Shown in pieces: positions 25,826 through 37,866 of a stretch of 64,000 nt of DNA. The notes under the pieces are model-generated. The model was not told the origin of the DNA and did no database searches. It saw only the letters and a program-made list of their open reading frames with translations. The translations under genes and the position numbers were made by a program. Position 1 is the first letter of the stretch, and each line of letters opens with the position of its first letter. This DNA is from Letharia columbiana (lineage: Eukaryota > Ascomycota > Lecanoromycetes > Lecanorales > Parmeliaceae), in the NCBI RefSeq assembly GCF_014066305.1, contig NW_023501093.1:124001-188000 (forward strand), read 5' to 3'.

Positions 25826-28800
25826 TCACTTCGAATCCGCCATAGCCGTTGCCAGCTCAGTTGCCAGAGGCCCGTTGATCTTGGCCTGTGCGTGGTCGAC
25901 GAATTGCTGGATCTGAGAGCGCAGAAGATCTCGCTTTGGATCTGGTATCTCTTCGACAGTGAATGTTGAATTGAAGTCTTCAAGAACCATGTTGAAGACC
26001 CCCTGCACGCCCCTCAAGACTTCCGACTGTTGTCTATCGATCTCCTCCTCAATAGCCTTCTTGATTCCTGAGCAAAAGCCAGCGAAGGGCCCTCCCTTCG
26101 ACATTGCGTCATTCAGTAAGGTGCATCTCTGCATATGCTTGTTCCTGCCTGTATCCTCTGCTCAGCACAAACCCAGGCTTTTACAGATGGCTGGATTTAC
26201 CTGTCACTTTCGTACACTTGGCGTAGAGTGGGGACATCGCCTGTAGAAGGAAGCTATCTGGATCCTCATCATCCATAGTGATATTTAATTTCGTGTCCCT
26301 GTCGCCATTAGAACATCGCACAAAGAAATGATCGAGGCTTTATACCTGCTGATGGTCTTCACCTTCACCGAGAAATCGTCAAGGCATTTGCGCAACAATG
26401 TCTTCTTGGAAGCAAGTGAGGACAAGAAAGGGGCCATTGGCTCCATAGAGATTCCCTCTTCAGCTGTACCACGCGTCAATCTAAGTTCGTCAAGGAGTGT
26501 ATGGTTGGGATGGAGCCGCTTACCAGCCAGATCCTCGCCGATGCCATCCACCAATCCGACGAGGGCCGCGAAGCAGTTCTCCTTAGCGTTAGCAATCCCG
26601 TCATCGAATACTTGCCAGGCGGTTGTCAGGTCTTTGAACACCGGACCCAAGATCTCTGCGTTCCAACTAACGTACGGTCGGGCTTTGGTCTTGTGTGCTC
26701 CATTATTTCGGCACCATGCTGCAAAGGTCGAGCCATGCCACTACACTCGGTCAGCGCTGTCTGATTCTACTATGCAAGAACAAATTCCTACCTCTTTCGT
26801 CCATTTCTCGAACAGCCGAACACTGTTCTCTACCCACGCTTCCTGGCAATCTTCTAGTCCGGGTCAGGATTTGGGAAACCCTTTATTATTGCGGAGAACG
26901 CACCACACTCCTGCAGAATGCAACTTTCCAAGACCGACTTCAATTCTGCAACGTACTTGAAGATTTCGGCTCCCACAGCCTGTGCGAGTATCTGTTAGCA
27001 AGATGCGAAGCAGATTCAGTGCATTCTTACTGCGCGCGGTTTCGCCACCAATTCTGTAAGCTCTACTCGCCGTTGGATTATAGACTGTTGGCTCCAGTTG
27101 TGCAGTGAGCCAATCATGTCTTCTACCGTACCATGGCAGTAGTGCTTCAAGGCGTGGAGCCGGCTTCTCGCTGGCATCCTGGACAATTGGTAACGCACAC
27201 GAGGTATACCTGTCACATGAATGGAGACGGGAATTTCCTCGGACAGATCATAACCGTCCTTGTGCTTGATATAGTCTGAGTTGGATACCGCAAAGACGAA
27301 GAGTAGGGCACGATCTTGCGTGATGTTTTTATCCTTCTGACGCATGATCGTAGTGACCTTTCGATTCCTCATCAGGATGAGTCCTTCCCGCAATCTGAAA
27401 AATGTTAGCTAGGCTTCTCCATCGAAGCCCACCATAAAGATGTCCATACAACGCAGAGTAGATCTTCTTGTTAAGCCTGCGATGCTGTTAAATTTTCCCA
27501 GTCAAAAGTACGTGGTGGACTGACTCTAGATCTACAATCTTCTGAGTGAAAGTTTGCTTTGCTTTTCCCCTCTCCAGCTTCTTCAAGCTAGTCAAGCGAC
27601 TCTTTTCCCTGCATACGTGGTCGTACACTGCTTTCAATCTCTCATGCTGTTCGATATCCTGTGGATTGGCATCAAGATCCGAAGGCTTCTGTTTAGCAGG
27701 CACATCCTGGCTGGTCAGTCCAGTCGCGGTGATAAGAATATTCAACCTACATCAATCTTCGAACACAGCAGCGCCCTGCGAGTTCCCAACAGCCTGTGTA
27801 GCTCGCCAAGTCGTCTTTGGACCAAATTATCTGTTTGGATGCGGGCGATGGGCGCAACCAACAACGCAAAGTCGCAACGTCGCATGTATCTGGTCGTGAT
27901 GGTTGTTCTGATTGTGTTGAAATCTGAAAGACCTTGATGCGAGACATTTAGCTTCTGCTATGCGTTCCGGGGACCATTCTCCAATCACCTGGAAGATCTG
28001 TGATTATCAGACCACGCTTCAGTAACGGCGAATGCAAGGATACCCTTGGTCATCTTAGCTTGGTCCCCAGTTAAGAGGCACCCAGAAACATACCTGACTT
28101 TTTGGATTAGCGGCCATAGCGAAGGAACATGGCAGTCATTTTCGTCGAGCAAATGTTTGCATGACTTAATAAATCGCTCAGTTTCACTTCCGAGCTCCTC
28201 AGGGCTGTAAACGCTTCGGCGTATGATGCCACCTTCAGCACCACATTTTGAGATGGACTCCTGAATCCAGCCAAAAAGCTTTTGCAGCATCTCTGAATCG
28301 GATGCCGATTTTGCCTGCTCAAGGAACTCTTTCGTACGCTCCTCATTACTGAAATCTTCCCGATTCGCAAACAAAGCTTGGAATGTTTCTAAAGCCGTTG
28401 AGACTTGGGCGTTTAATTCGTCTATGGCTTCTTGGTCCATGGTTTCGACGGATCCATGCACGTAACGGTAATATGATCCAAGATGAATCTCCAATATTCG
28501 CTGCATGGAGGATGGTTCAAACAGGATGATCTCCGCCATAAATGGGGTCTTCTGAGACGGCTGCGCTTGGTGGTACTCAGTGATCACGTTGGTACAAGCT
28601 TCGCCGTTTGCGCCTGAAAGAGCAATATCGGGAGTGTCTAGAAGGGAGTTGATGAGCGAGCTTTTTCCAACTCCACTATCGCCCATCAAGCCAACTATTC
28701 TAGGTTTGGGATACTCAAGACTTTGGTTGCTTGACGCTTTCTCGAGTAGTTGCAGAATCCGGGTATCTTTGTACTCAGCATTCTTGAGGACGAGAGCCGC

Positions 28801-29166
28801 ATCTTCCATCAATTCTGAACAGTATCTCTCAGCTTTGATGAATGAAGGGTGGTAGGCTGGGAGCTTTGGGAGTGCTTCGCTCATGGGGTTGTACATCGTG
28901 TCGGCTCCGTTCTTGATGGCATTAACCCTATCTCGGAATTCCTCGCCAGCGTCGAACTCGTCGTCACTGTTGTCAGTAGCCATCTCATCCTGGGTTGGAT
29001 TGTTGTTTGTCCATTCGGGCGTTGCTGTGCTCTCATGGCCTTCAACTTGTGCTTGAATGAGGTTTGTGTGTTTGGGTGTTGCTATGCTATGATGTTTTGG
29101 CCTAGACATTGCCTCATGCTTGAGTACCAGATTCGTGTCATCCCAATGAGTCCGGTATGAAGACAT
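25826..29166 (-). CDS. SLIP-GC-like large GTPase (dynamin-superfamily type P-loop protein)
   Basis: Eleven exons (28094-29166, 27989-28044, 27751-27932, 27536-27706, 27450-27484, 27031-27394, 26904-26991, 26792-26853, 26346-26740, 26201-26298, 25826-26148) give about 948 residues. The G1 loop GDSGVGKSS lies at 162-170. Splicing of exons 2 and 3 creates the G3 motif DLPG at 374-377 and a G4-like CSKID at 433-437. A long helical region follows with ARNRKV-like and FAVSNSDY blocks seen in fungal proteins annotated as nuclear GTPase SLIP-GC. The C-terminal half (WHGSTFAAWCRNNG, SPLYAKC) also fits. The role in fungi is unknown; vertebrate SLIP-GC is linked to genome stability in germinal-centre B cells. 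The junction of exons 4 and 5 has an alternative solution (27525/27476). Confidence 0.75.
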
Positions 29167-30496
29167 ACTGTGGTAGCTAAGTAAGCACAAAGAGCCAGAT
29201 TAAGAAGTGGATGAGAAGGAGAATCAGGGGAATCATTTGCGATTAAACAATCTGAATGGGTGACAAGTGAGGCCTCGGAACCCGCTTATCTGTTTTGACA
29301 TGCAATATTCAGGGTTTCATCAAGCTGAAACTACTTATAGACCGCACTCTAAGTGGGTGAACTTTCATAAAAGCAGGAAAAGTTGCTTGCGGGTTTGTGA
29401 GGACGCTTTAAACTTGATCACTCACTTTGAAATGATAGTTCCAAAGGGTACACTAAGGCGATGAAGAAGCCAAAGGGAAGCTCATATTATCAGCCGAAGG
29501 ATGTCTTGAGTAGTAACGGACTGAGGCCAGAGCACATCTATGGATTAGTGAACGATGATCGCTGGTTATCGTTAGATCTGGAAAGGCTGAGGTAGAAGTA
29601 AAGAAGATCAAAATTTTGGTACTTGGTTTGGAAAGGAGTTGTCTTATGAGAAAAACAAGGATGAGATGTTATAAAGTCATAAATTGCGGTGAAAGAAAAG
29701 GCGGGAGAGCGTATGAGTATGGTTCTCCTCCCTACTTATCGCTCTTAATGGTTTAGGCGAGAGAATGTGGCAAAAACAATGCACAGAGGGAATCTCCAAT
29801 TCTCGAGGTCTCAATAAGCACTGTCCCAGGAAGGGTAACAGTTTTGACCAAACGAACCCTGTATTCTCGTCCTTATTAGTGAAGGGAGATCATTTTCGAG
29901 CTTCAGATAGCCTTTTCTTTAAGTGGCTTGAGATGGAAAACTAGCTTGTACTGCTTGAGACCCACACAATTATCTCAGACTGAGACAAGAAGAAAAAGCC
30001 TATATGATTCCAATTTTCCCCTCTAACAGCTTGCTTGACTGTAGAGCTTTGAAAGCTTCAACTTCCACCTCACTGGATCTTCGTAACTTCCGCACGCCTG
30101 ATCTCCCCCTCCACGCCCCTCCACGCGTGACTTTTGCTTGATCCTCTTAATATCATGGATGATTTTTTTCTGTAGGATTTGAGGATCCCCGGGCAAACAA
30201 ACATGGCGTATTGATTGGAAGCCTAGTCGACTTAGCTAGCGCTTGACTTTTGTCTATACTGCTAAGGGTTGGTTGCATATCAGACGGGAACTATCAGAGA
30301 GGGACTTGAGACTTCAGTATATGACCTACCACTTGCCAGTGCTATGTTGTAGCTTCTAGCGTCGCCTCAATTGCTGGGTCTGTCGGCTCAACTTCGGCAA
30401 ACCGTTTCCATACAACGTGAATCTGAAGTAGGCCAACCGAGGAACTCAAGTTTTTGTCAACATTGAGCTGACCCTTCACTTGACGAAGATACTAGG
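29167..30496. other. Gene-free, AT-rich intergenic region
   Basis: About 1.3 kb lies between the large GTPase start (minus) and the C-tract-flanked secreted protein (plus). It is noticeably richer in A and T than its surroundings, especially 29400-30020, and has no open frame worth calling. It must hold two divergent promoters. Confidence 0.5.
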
Positions 30497-30511
30497 CCCC
30501 CCCCCCCCCCC
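30497..30511 (+). repeat. Homopolymer tract of 15 C
   Basis: Fifteen consecutive C residues end three bases before the ATG at 30515. The position is inside the expected 5' leader or core promoter of the next gene. Such tracts slip readily during replication. Confidence 0.9.
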
Positions 30512-30514
30512 ACA

Positions 30515-31111
30515 ATGTTCTGTCTAAGGGCTTGGGTGCCTTTGCTGTTCCTGCCAACTAATGCAAGCCCGGTGTTAGTATTTCCTCTACGCCCCCATCT
30601 TAGAGGGTTTTCCTCAAGATAGCATACTGAAGTCTTTCTGCAGATTCGTCGTGACCTTCTTCGTCCTCACCTATTTCCTCAACAGACCATGCATCTGTGT
30701 GTCCTTCCTGCATCTGACGATAAGATGATAGAGCTGACAATCCTCGAAGACTGCTCTGCGCTCCTCTTGATACTATTCATTTCGTCCTGCTCATGGAGAG
30801 ACCAGTGCCTCTTTGATATTCACAGCAACTGGTTCGAGACCAAACATCTTGCTTCACCACTGTCGAGTGCATTATCGAATGCTACAAATTGGTCGGCATC
30901 GAATGCGGATGGAGTTGTTGGGGATGGCTCTTTCCTTGTAACGGCTATCAACGAGACGGCGTCGGCTTTGGCTGGAGCTGCTTTAGAGGAAATGAAGGGA
31001 AGGATGGCATACAAAGCGGAATGGACCGGCATTGGTCTGGGATGGATCAGGAGCTTTCTCGGAGCTAGGCAGTGGAGAGTGCCATGCGTTGACGTCTACG
31101 TCCGACTGTAA
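30515..31111 (+). CDS. Predicted small secreted protein, unknown function
   Basis: Two exons, 30515-30571 and 30644-31111, joined by a GT-AG intron, give 174 residues. Exon 1 encodes MFCLRAWVPLLFLPTNASP, a plausible signal peptide; exon 2 continues in frame. A second hydrophobic stretch (SALLLILFISSC) lies near residue 55. The rest contains a Cys pair (SSCSWRDQC), two likely N-glycosylation sequons (NATN, NETA) and a Gly/Trp-rich end. No family is recognised. If exon 1 is not used, the frame still starts at ATG 30689. The C15 tract abuts the start. The absence of homologues I can name and the isolated location suggest a lineage-specific gene; this is inference. Confidence 0.5.
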
Positions 31112-31712
31112 AAATAAAGTGGCTGTTGATACCCTACAAAGCGTGTATGGTAGCGGGAGCGAGCATTGTTGGCGTTATGGGAATCGCCGGATGGTCTGCT
31201 TGCATTTAGCGAATTGGGGGTTTTTGGGGAAACATAGCGTTTAGGATCAATCAAGGCCATCGACGTCTCTACAAAGCCTTGGAAACTGGACATTGCCCAC
31301 TCTATACAGGGTCTCTAAGAGTACTATTAAGTCGATTGTTTTGTAGGAAATCGGATTATTCTCCCCACCAAGACATAAGTTCATTGTCCCGTTGCCATAC
31401 GACCAGGACCCCCGTCATTCTCCAAAGACGAAACATTGCATGCTTTTTTCACGCAGTAGTAGAGGTCTGGGCAAGGTATTTCCTGGAACCCACTTTCCAA
31501 ATCCAAAAACCAACGGGCCATTGCAGCCATTGCGAGCGGGGAACCTCCGCTCTTTGCACTTGCAGGTCCGGGGCAGTCCTGACATCCATTGTCAACACAA
31601 ATATATTTACCCGGCCTTACTTTCTAGACGTCCTTCATCAACAAGTCAAAGTCTGAACTGTTTGAAGTCATCCTTTCCTTCGATCACGCTTCGACGCAGG
31701 TCGACTACCACC
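31112..31712. other. Intergenic region upstream of the aminopeptidase
   Basis: Promoter and leader of the aminopeptidase gene. Open frames here are not credible as genes. Confidence 0.45.
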
Positions 31713-34635
31713 ATGGCTGCCGCGGATCGAAACATCTTGCCTGATACGTACGTTTTGTCCTCCATTGCTAGAGGCCTTCTATTGACAAAATTAGCGTCCA
31801 AGCTATCAATTACGACATTGGGCTCTTCGACCTTGAGCTTGGCGGTGCTTTTAGCTTCCAAGGGATTGTAAAGATCCAAGTCAAGATTAAGTCGGCGACC
31901 AAGAGTATTACTCTGAACGCTCATCATTTGACGATCCATGAAGGCGAAATCTCTGGTAGAAGGACATGACTCCAAGGTGACCGCTTACTAAAATTACTTA
32001 GGTCAAAAAACTACTGATGTCTCTTACGACGAGAAGTCACAGCGCGTCACCTTGGTCTTTCCAGAGGAAATCAGTGCCTCTACTGATGCTGTGCTCTCTA
32101 TCCGATATGCTGGTACCATGAATAATAGCATGGCCGGGTTTTACAGATCCAAGTATAGGCCAACAGTTACGCCCGTGGAGTCTGTCCCTATGGACGGAGA
32201 GCACCATGTCATGTTTTCTACCCAATTCGAATCTAGCGACGCGAGAAGAGCCATTCCATGCTTTGACGAGCCAAACCTCAAAGCTACATTCGATGTTAGT
32301 ATTGAGATCCCGGAGGACCAAATAGCACTTAGCAATATGCCTGAGAAAGAGGTCAAGCAAGGAAGAGCTGGCCTGAAAACGGTAGTTTTCGAAAGAACCC
32401 CAGTGATGAGTACTTACCTTCTTGCATGGGCCTTCGGAGATTTCGAGTACGTGGAAGGCTTCACACAGAGAGAGTACCAAGGCAAGCAGCTACCATGCAG
32501 GGTCTACACCACCAAAGGCTTGAAGGAGCAGGGACGCTTCGCTCTTGAGAATTGTCATCAGGTAGTGGACTACTTTTCCGAGATCTTCAAGATCGATTAT
32601 CCACTACCAAAGATGGACCTCCTCGCAGTCCATGAATTTTCTCACGGCGCTATGGAGAACTGGGGCTTGGTCACCTACAGAACGACCGCTGTCCTTTTTG
32701 ACGAGAAACAATCAGACGCCAAGTACAAGAACCGTGTGGCATATGTAGTAGCGCACGAACTAGCCCATCAGTGGTTTGGTAATCTCGTTACCATGGATTG
32801 GTGGAGTGAGCTGTGGCTCAACGAAGGCTTTGCAACTTGGGTTGGTTGGCTGGCGGTCGACCATCTATATCCCGATCACGAGGTCTGGAGCCAGTTCGTC
32901 ACGGAAGCTGTGCAGACTGCTCAGAATTTGGATTCTTTGCGAGCCTCTCATCCAATTGAAGTTCCTGTTCGAGATGCTCTTGAGGTGGAGCAAATATTCG
33001 ATGCAATCTCGTATTTGAAAGGGAGTTCGGTGATTAGGATGCTGTCTGGTCATCTAGGCGTAGACACATTTTTGGGAGGAGTCTCTGCGTACCTCAAGAA
33101 GCACGCCTACGGTAATTTCACCCGGCCCTTCGTTTCCATGATATAGCTAAAATTCATATAGGTAACGCAACTACCAACGATCTTTGGGCAGCGTTGAGCA
33201 AAGCATCTGGAAAAGATGTCAATGTTTTCATGGTCTGTCTCACGGCAGTGACGCCTTTCTTCAGGGCTGATTGGAGAATGTGTAGGATCCATGGATCAGA
33301 AAGATCGGATTTCCGGTCCTTACTGTCGCAGAAGAGCCCGGGCAAATTGGCGTCCGCCAGTCCCGTTTCCTCCAAACAGGGGACGTAAAAGGCGAAGAGG
33401 ATGAGACCCTATGGTGGGTTCCGCTAGGTTTGAAGACAGATCCAAAAGCAACGGGAGCCGCCACAAAAGCCTTGACCATCAAAGAAGACACGCTCCGTGA
33501 CGTGGATGAGACGTTTTACAAGCTCAACAGCGATCAGGTAGGCTTTTACCGCACCAATTACCCGCCGGCAAGACTGGAATCGCTTGGTAAAGAGAGACAC
33601 AAGCTCAGTGTCGAGGACAAGATCGGCCTGGTTGCAGATGCCGCAGCATTGGCTGTTGCTGGTCAAGGTACAACAGCTGGGTTCTTGGTCTTGGTCGAAA
33701 AGTTCAGCGATGAAAAGAACAAAGCGTATGTTAGCCAGATCGTATCTGAGCGCGAGATATTGACAGTGAACTTTTAGCGTCTGGTCCCAGATTATTAGCT
33801 CGCTCGGCAACATTCGGTCCATATTTGCGGACAACGAAACACTCGCCAACGGACTGAAAGCGTTTACTTTGCGTCTTGTTACACCGGCGACCGAAGAGAT
33901 AGGATGGGACTTTGCTCCAAACGAGAATTTCTTGACAGGACAGATGCGCGCTCTGTTGATAAGTACTGCAGGCAATGCAGGCCATGCGAAGTAAGCCTCC
34001 CGCGTCCATAAGGTACTGGATTGACTGCTAACATCTAGGTCAGGACGATCGCCGAAGCAAAGCGTCGCTTCCAGGCCTACCAGAGGGGTGATCGCTCAGC
34101 TGTCCATCCCAGTCTCCGCCTAGCTGTCTTCCAGATCGTAGTCCGCGAAGGAGGGAAAACCGCTTATGAAGCCGTTCTCAATGAATATACCAGCACCACA
34201 TCCATTGACGGAAAAGAGACTTGTTTGCTAGCGCTAGGCAAAGTACAAACAACCGATCTCGTCAAATCCTTCCTCGACTTCCAATTCTCCGACAAGGTTG
34301 CCCTCCAGGATGTCCATACTGGCTCGGTCTCGCTAGCTGCGAACTCCAAGGTTCGCAACGCCCTGTGGCAGTATATCAAGGAAAACTGGGATCCAATAAG
34401 CAAGAAACTCTCGGCTTCTTCAGTGGTGATGGATCGCTATCTCAAGACGTGTTTGTCAAAATTTGCAAGCCACGAGATGGAAAAAGAGATAGCGGCGTTT
34501 TTCAAAGACAAGGACACAAAGGGTTATGACAGAGGCTTGGTACAAGTCTCAGACACTGTGCAGGCAAACGCAAACTACAAGGAGCGTGATGAAGCGTTGG
34601 TGCTGGAATGGCTCAAGACCCATGACTACGTATGA
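31713..34635 (+). CDS. M1-family zinc aminopeptidase (Ape2/Aap1 type)
   Basis: Seven exons (31713-31747, 31795-31955, 32002-33111, 33162-33232, 33286-33725, 33778-33990, 34044-34635) give 873 residues, matching yeast Ape2/Aap1 and mammalian puromycin-sensitive aminopeptidase. The substrate-binding GAMEN motif lies at 281-285. The zinc site HELAH is at 317-321 with the third ligand Glu in NEGFATW at about 340. The enzyme removes N-terminal residues from peptides in the cytosol or periplasm. No signal peptide is present (MAAADRNILPDTVQAINYDI), as in other cytosolic members. The C-terminal helical (ERAP1-like) domain is complete, ending KTHDYV. The last intron uses the second of two nearby acceptors, which restores TIAEAKRRF. 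Confidence 0.96.
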
Positions 34636-35107
34636 GGAGGGAAAGTCTCGAAAATAGTATGCTGACGAGATATGAGTGTAATCATGAAAGCAATGGTGGA
34701 AAGGAGTCCAAAGCAACGATTCATGCTCAAGTATCTTGCCACAATTCACTACAAGTATATGGTCGGACGACTGGCAGATCATGACATTCTAGAGGCGCAG
34801 ATTGTCCTCAAGATGTCCTGTAGCTGTCATCTCAGAACAAGTGATACATTATGATTTGGTCATGACCAAGACCATTCCCAAAGTCCATGTTCATGTGGCT
34901 TTTGCAAGGCTGAATGTTTCAGCCCAGTCGAATATGGACTAGCGCCATTCTGCCCTTATGTCCTGATGTCCTGCGTCTCTGTGTCAGGAAGAATCATCAC
35001 CAACATCATCCTTCTCTGCACACATTGACATCTGATACTTGTCGAACTCTTAGAAACTTCTCTTCCTGAAGCTGATCCCAGGAACATCCATCTTCTCGAC
35101 GCTCATC
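34636..35107. other. Intergenic region
   Basis: 3' flank of the aminopeptidase and promoter of ypt1. No gene was recognised. Confidence 0.5.
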
Positions 35108-36078
35108 ATGAATCCAGAGTAGTAAGTTGGGGAGACATGGAACCACAAGGCCTCACAGAACGCTGACCTTCGGATCTCGCAGAGAACACCCTGCCGTCCC
35201 CAGAACAAGAAGAAGCTGGATTCGCAGAAGGCTCAAGCTTTCGCTTCCCTCAGGACTGCTGGGCGGATTGCAGCCTTGCTAATCACCGCCTCTCTCCAGA
35301 TACGATTACCTCTTCAAGCTCCTCCTCATCGGTGACTCCGGCGTGGGAAAGTCCTGTTTGCTGCTGCGATTTGCCGATGATACATACACTGAGAGCTATA
35401 TCTCGACCATTGGTGTGGACTTTGTATGGCGCTTCCAGAATCCACCTCGGATCAAGAACCCGAGATGGCTGACAGGCTCTACCAGAAAATCCGGACGATC
35501 GAGCTGGATGGCAAGACCGTAAAACTTCAGATCGTATGCATAGCAGTCACTCGATTCAGTCCGCGGACGCTGATATAAGTGCTAGTGGGACACCGCAGGG
35601 CAAGAACGATTCCGAACCATCACATCCTCCTACTACCGCGGAGCACATGGCATCTGCGTTGTCTACGATGTGACAGATATGGATTCATTCAACAACGTCA
35701 AGCAATGGCTTCAAGAGATCGACCGCTACGCTACAGAGGGTGTGAACAAGCTGCTGGTGGGCAACAAAAGTGATATGTCGGACAAGAAAGTGGTGGAGTA
35801 TACGGTTGCGAAGGTACGTATCATATAATTGACGACATTGATATACCACCGCGAATCAAGTCTGATATTTGATGGAAACATAGGAGTTCGCCGACAGCCT
35901 TGGCATTCCCTTCCTAGAAACATCAGCCAAGAACGCTTCAAATGTCGAACAAGCCTTCTTGACCATGGCGCGACAGATTAAAGAGCGAATGGGTACCACA
36001 ACCGTCAACAACAAGCCCACCGTCCAAGTCGGACAAGGTCAGGGAGTGCAATCGGGTTCGGCCGGCGGGTGTTGTTAG
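35108..36078 (+). CDS. ypt1: Rab1-type GTPase Ypt1
   Basis: Five exons (35108-35118, 35300-35423, 35486-35533, 35586-35813, 35884-36078) give 201 residues, the expected size. The protein opens [20 protein letters not shown] and carries all Rab motifs: GDSGVGKS, the effector region [20 protein letters not shown] and ETSAKN. It ends in GGCC for double prenylation. Ypt1/Rab1 controls ER-to-Golgi traffic and early autophagosome formation, and is essential in yeasts. The first exon has 11 nt; its donor is GA|gtagta, because use of the overlapping gtaagt would create a stop. Intron 1 (181 nt) is the longest in this gene. Confidence 0.97.
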
Positions 36079-36618
36079 AGAAATAGAAGCATGGGGGGGG
36101 AGAGGAAGATTAAATTGTGGTCAAGATGGAAGACCTGCCTCCGATGAGGTCTACGTATAACACATGTGTCTGCCTGCAGTCATGGTTGGTTTTACGAGCG
36201 TTAGAGGGTTCTAATGATGCGAATCTTGTCGGCTTGGAATCGAGGACCTCAGCATTTCTAATGGCCGTAGTATGATGGGAATAGAGGTCGTTGTTTCGTC
36301 CAGGTTCGGCATTGTCTCATAGGTGTTAGTGCTCAGCAATCAATTCTTCATGCATGCTTTGTGTTCATTGCGGACGCTACAACGCTTTGGGCTAATGATA
36401 TTTCTCCCAATTCCCTGACCGTGTCTTTCAGGAGCAGGCTTTGGGAGCCCTGACTTTACCAGAATTCATTCTTGTTCTGTCAGTCCATGGTTCGTTACCC
36501 TTTTGTGAGTTGAGTCGGGGCCCCCAGCCTTCTGCCTCCGTCTACCTTCCTCGGCATATCTCTCTTGAACCTGCAAATGCTTCCCTCGGCAAAGGCTACA
36601 GCAGGGCCCAGCCCCCAC
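36079..36618. other. Convergent intergenic region
   Basis: 3' flanks of ypt1 (plus) and the His-Thr-Ser repeat gene (minus). No gene is supported. Confidence 0.45.
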
Positions 36619-37347
36619 CTAAATCGCAATTAAATCATTCAGCAACGCCACCACGGGCAAGATCACTAGCACGGACACCAAAATCACTGCAAAACCACCA
36701 GGCGAAGGGTTTGAAGCCGAATTGCTTCTACTCCCCTGAACTACGCTTCCTCTAGCTGTGCTCGTACTCGGTTTCGAAGATGGTCTGGAATGATGACTGG
36801 TTGATACGATGGTACTCGATGATGGCGCCGTGGACGTCAAGACGAACTCGGCCTCCGTCCTCACCGTTGGCGCCGTGCTTCCCGCCGGTTTATCACCATG
36901 ATCGAAGCACGAACAGGCGCTCTCGACCTGGGGGCGCCCGAATTGGCCCACGTAGGTCGGGAGGAGGATCTGGGATTGGGAATCGAGATAGAGAGGGCAG
37001 AAGAGTGATGCGTCTTCTGAATTACTCCACAGGGCGCGGAGCTCACTGTCTAGGTAACACGGAAAAGCGACGGCAGCGAAGGCGGGTGTGGTCGGGCTCG
37101 GCGTTTGCAAGGTGATGTGTGGTGTGGATGTGTGAGATGTGTAAGAAAGGTGAGGGGTGTGAGATGGTTGAGAGATGTGGGAGGGTTGAGAGGCGTGGGA
37201 GGGGTAAGAGGGGTGAGAGGTGTGAGACGTGTGAGACGTGTGAGACGTGTGAGATGTGTGAGATGTGTGAGATGTGTGGAGTATTGTGTGAGAGGTATGA
37301 AGTATGTGAGAAGTACGAAAGATGTTAGAGGTGGAAGTTGTGTGCAT
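36619..37347 (-). CDS. Ser/Thr-rich protein with HTS repeats and C-terminal hydrophobic tail
   Basis: One open frame of 242 residues. The N-terminal third is built of His-Thr-Ser triplets encoded by a 9-bp minisatellite. A central part (~100-160) has several cysteines (PCYLDSELRALW, FCPLYLDS, ACSCFDHGD) like an extracellular domain. Then come a Ser/Thr-rich stretch and a hydrophobic C-terminus (FAVILVSVLVILPVVALL) that could be a membrane anchor or a GPI-attachment signal. There is no evident signal peptide at this ATG, so the true 5' end may lie in an upstream exon and the HTS array may be partly intronic. Not assigned to a family. It is the first of six minus-strand genes for putative small membrane proteins. 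Confidence 0.45.
   Translation of the reverse strand: MHTTSTSNIFRTSHILHTSHTILHTSHTSHTSHTSHTSHTSHTSHPSYPSHASQPSHISQPSHTPHLSYTSHTSTPHITLQTPSPTTPAFAAVAFPCYLDSELRALWSNSEDASLFCPLYLDSQSQILLPTYVGQFGRPQVESACSCFDHGDKPAGSTAPTVRTEAEFVLTSTAPSSSTIVSTSHHSRPSSKPSTSTARGSVVQGSRSNSASNPSPGGFAVILVSVLVILPVVALLNDLIAI
37220..37279. repeat. 9-bp minisatellite (GTGTGAGAC / GTGTGAGAT)
   Basis: About seven tandem copies of a 9-bp unit with two variants (C or T at the last base), flanked by more degenerate copies from ~37119 to 37300. Read on the minus strand it encodes (His-Thr-Ser)n. A 9-bp unit keeps frame when copies are gained or lost. Confidence 0.85.
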
Positions 37348-37866
37348 GATGCGCAGTTTGCTTGTAGGATTGTTTCCTTTGCAGCTGGTGGGACTGAAGG
37401 GGTGGCATTGGGGAAAGGTGAGCTCTCAGGAAATTGGCAAATGGGCAAAGAATAGTTTACGCTGACAGTGACGACTGTCAGGTAAAGTACCTTACCTTAA
37501 GGTAATTAATTAGAAGGCTTCACTAGCTCGTTTAGCTGCGCGTGACCAGAATCAATGCAGGTCAGAAATCGGCATGTTTCATCGACGTCTTACGCTGATC
37601 GGTGAGTGCCAATATTATCATGGACACTTCTCAGACTTCATACAGTTCATCACCATCACCATCACCATCACCATCTCCGTGGCTGCTTTCCCCCATTTGC
37701 ATTGAATTATCATTCTATTGAATTTTCGGATTATAGGATTTTTGGATTGTTGAAGAACATAAATATATATTCCTCGATAAATTTACCGCCCTCGGCACTC
37801 GTGTCCTGTCTTCATTGAGCCTCACAAGCTCGAGGATCGAAAGTCTGAGAACCCTTTCGCTGACAC
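37348..37866. other. Intergenic region with 14-bp palindrome
   Basis: Upstream of the HTS-repeat gene. It contains the palindrome TTACCTTAAGGTAA (37492-37505) and a CATCAC trinucleotide-type repeat at about 37627-37675. No gene was called. Confidence 0.5.
37492..37505. promoter_or_regulatory. Perfect palindrome TTACCTTAAGGTAA
   Basis: A 14-bp perfect inverted repeat with no spacer, 145 bp upstream of the HTS-repeat ORF. Its 12-bp core recurs at 43402-43413. It may be a dimeric transcription-factor site; this is inference from symmetry and recurrence only. Confidence 0.4.

Noticed and set aside
26479..26526. Possible extra intron in the large GTPase (GTAAGC...CTTAG)
   Set aside because: Removing it would create an in-frame stop, and the sequence is open without it.
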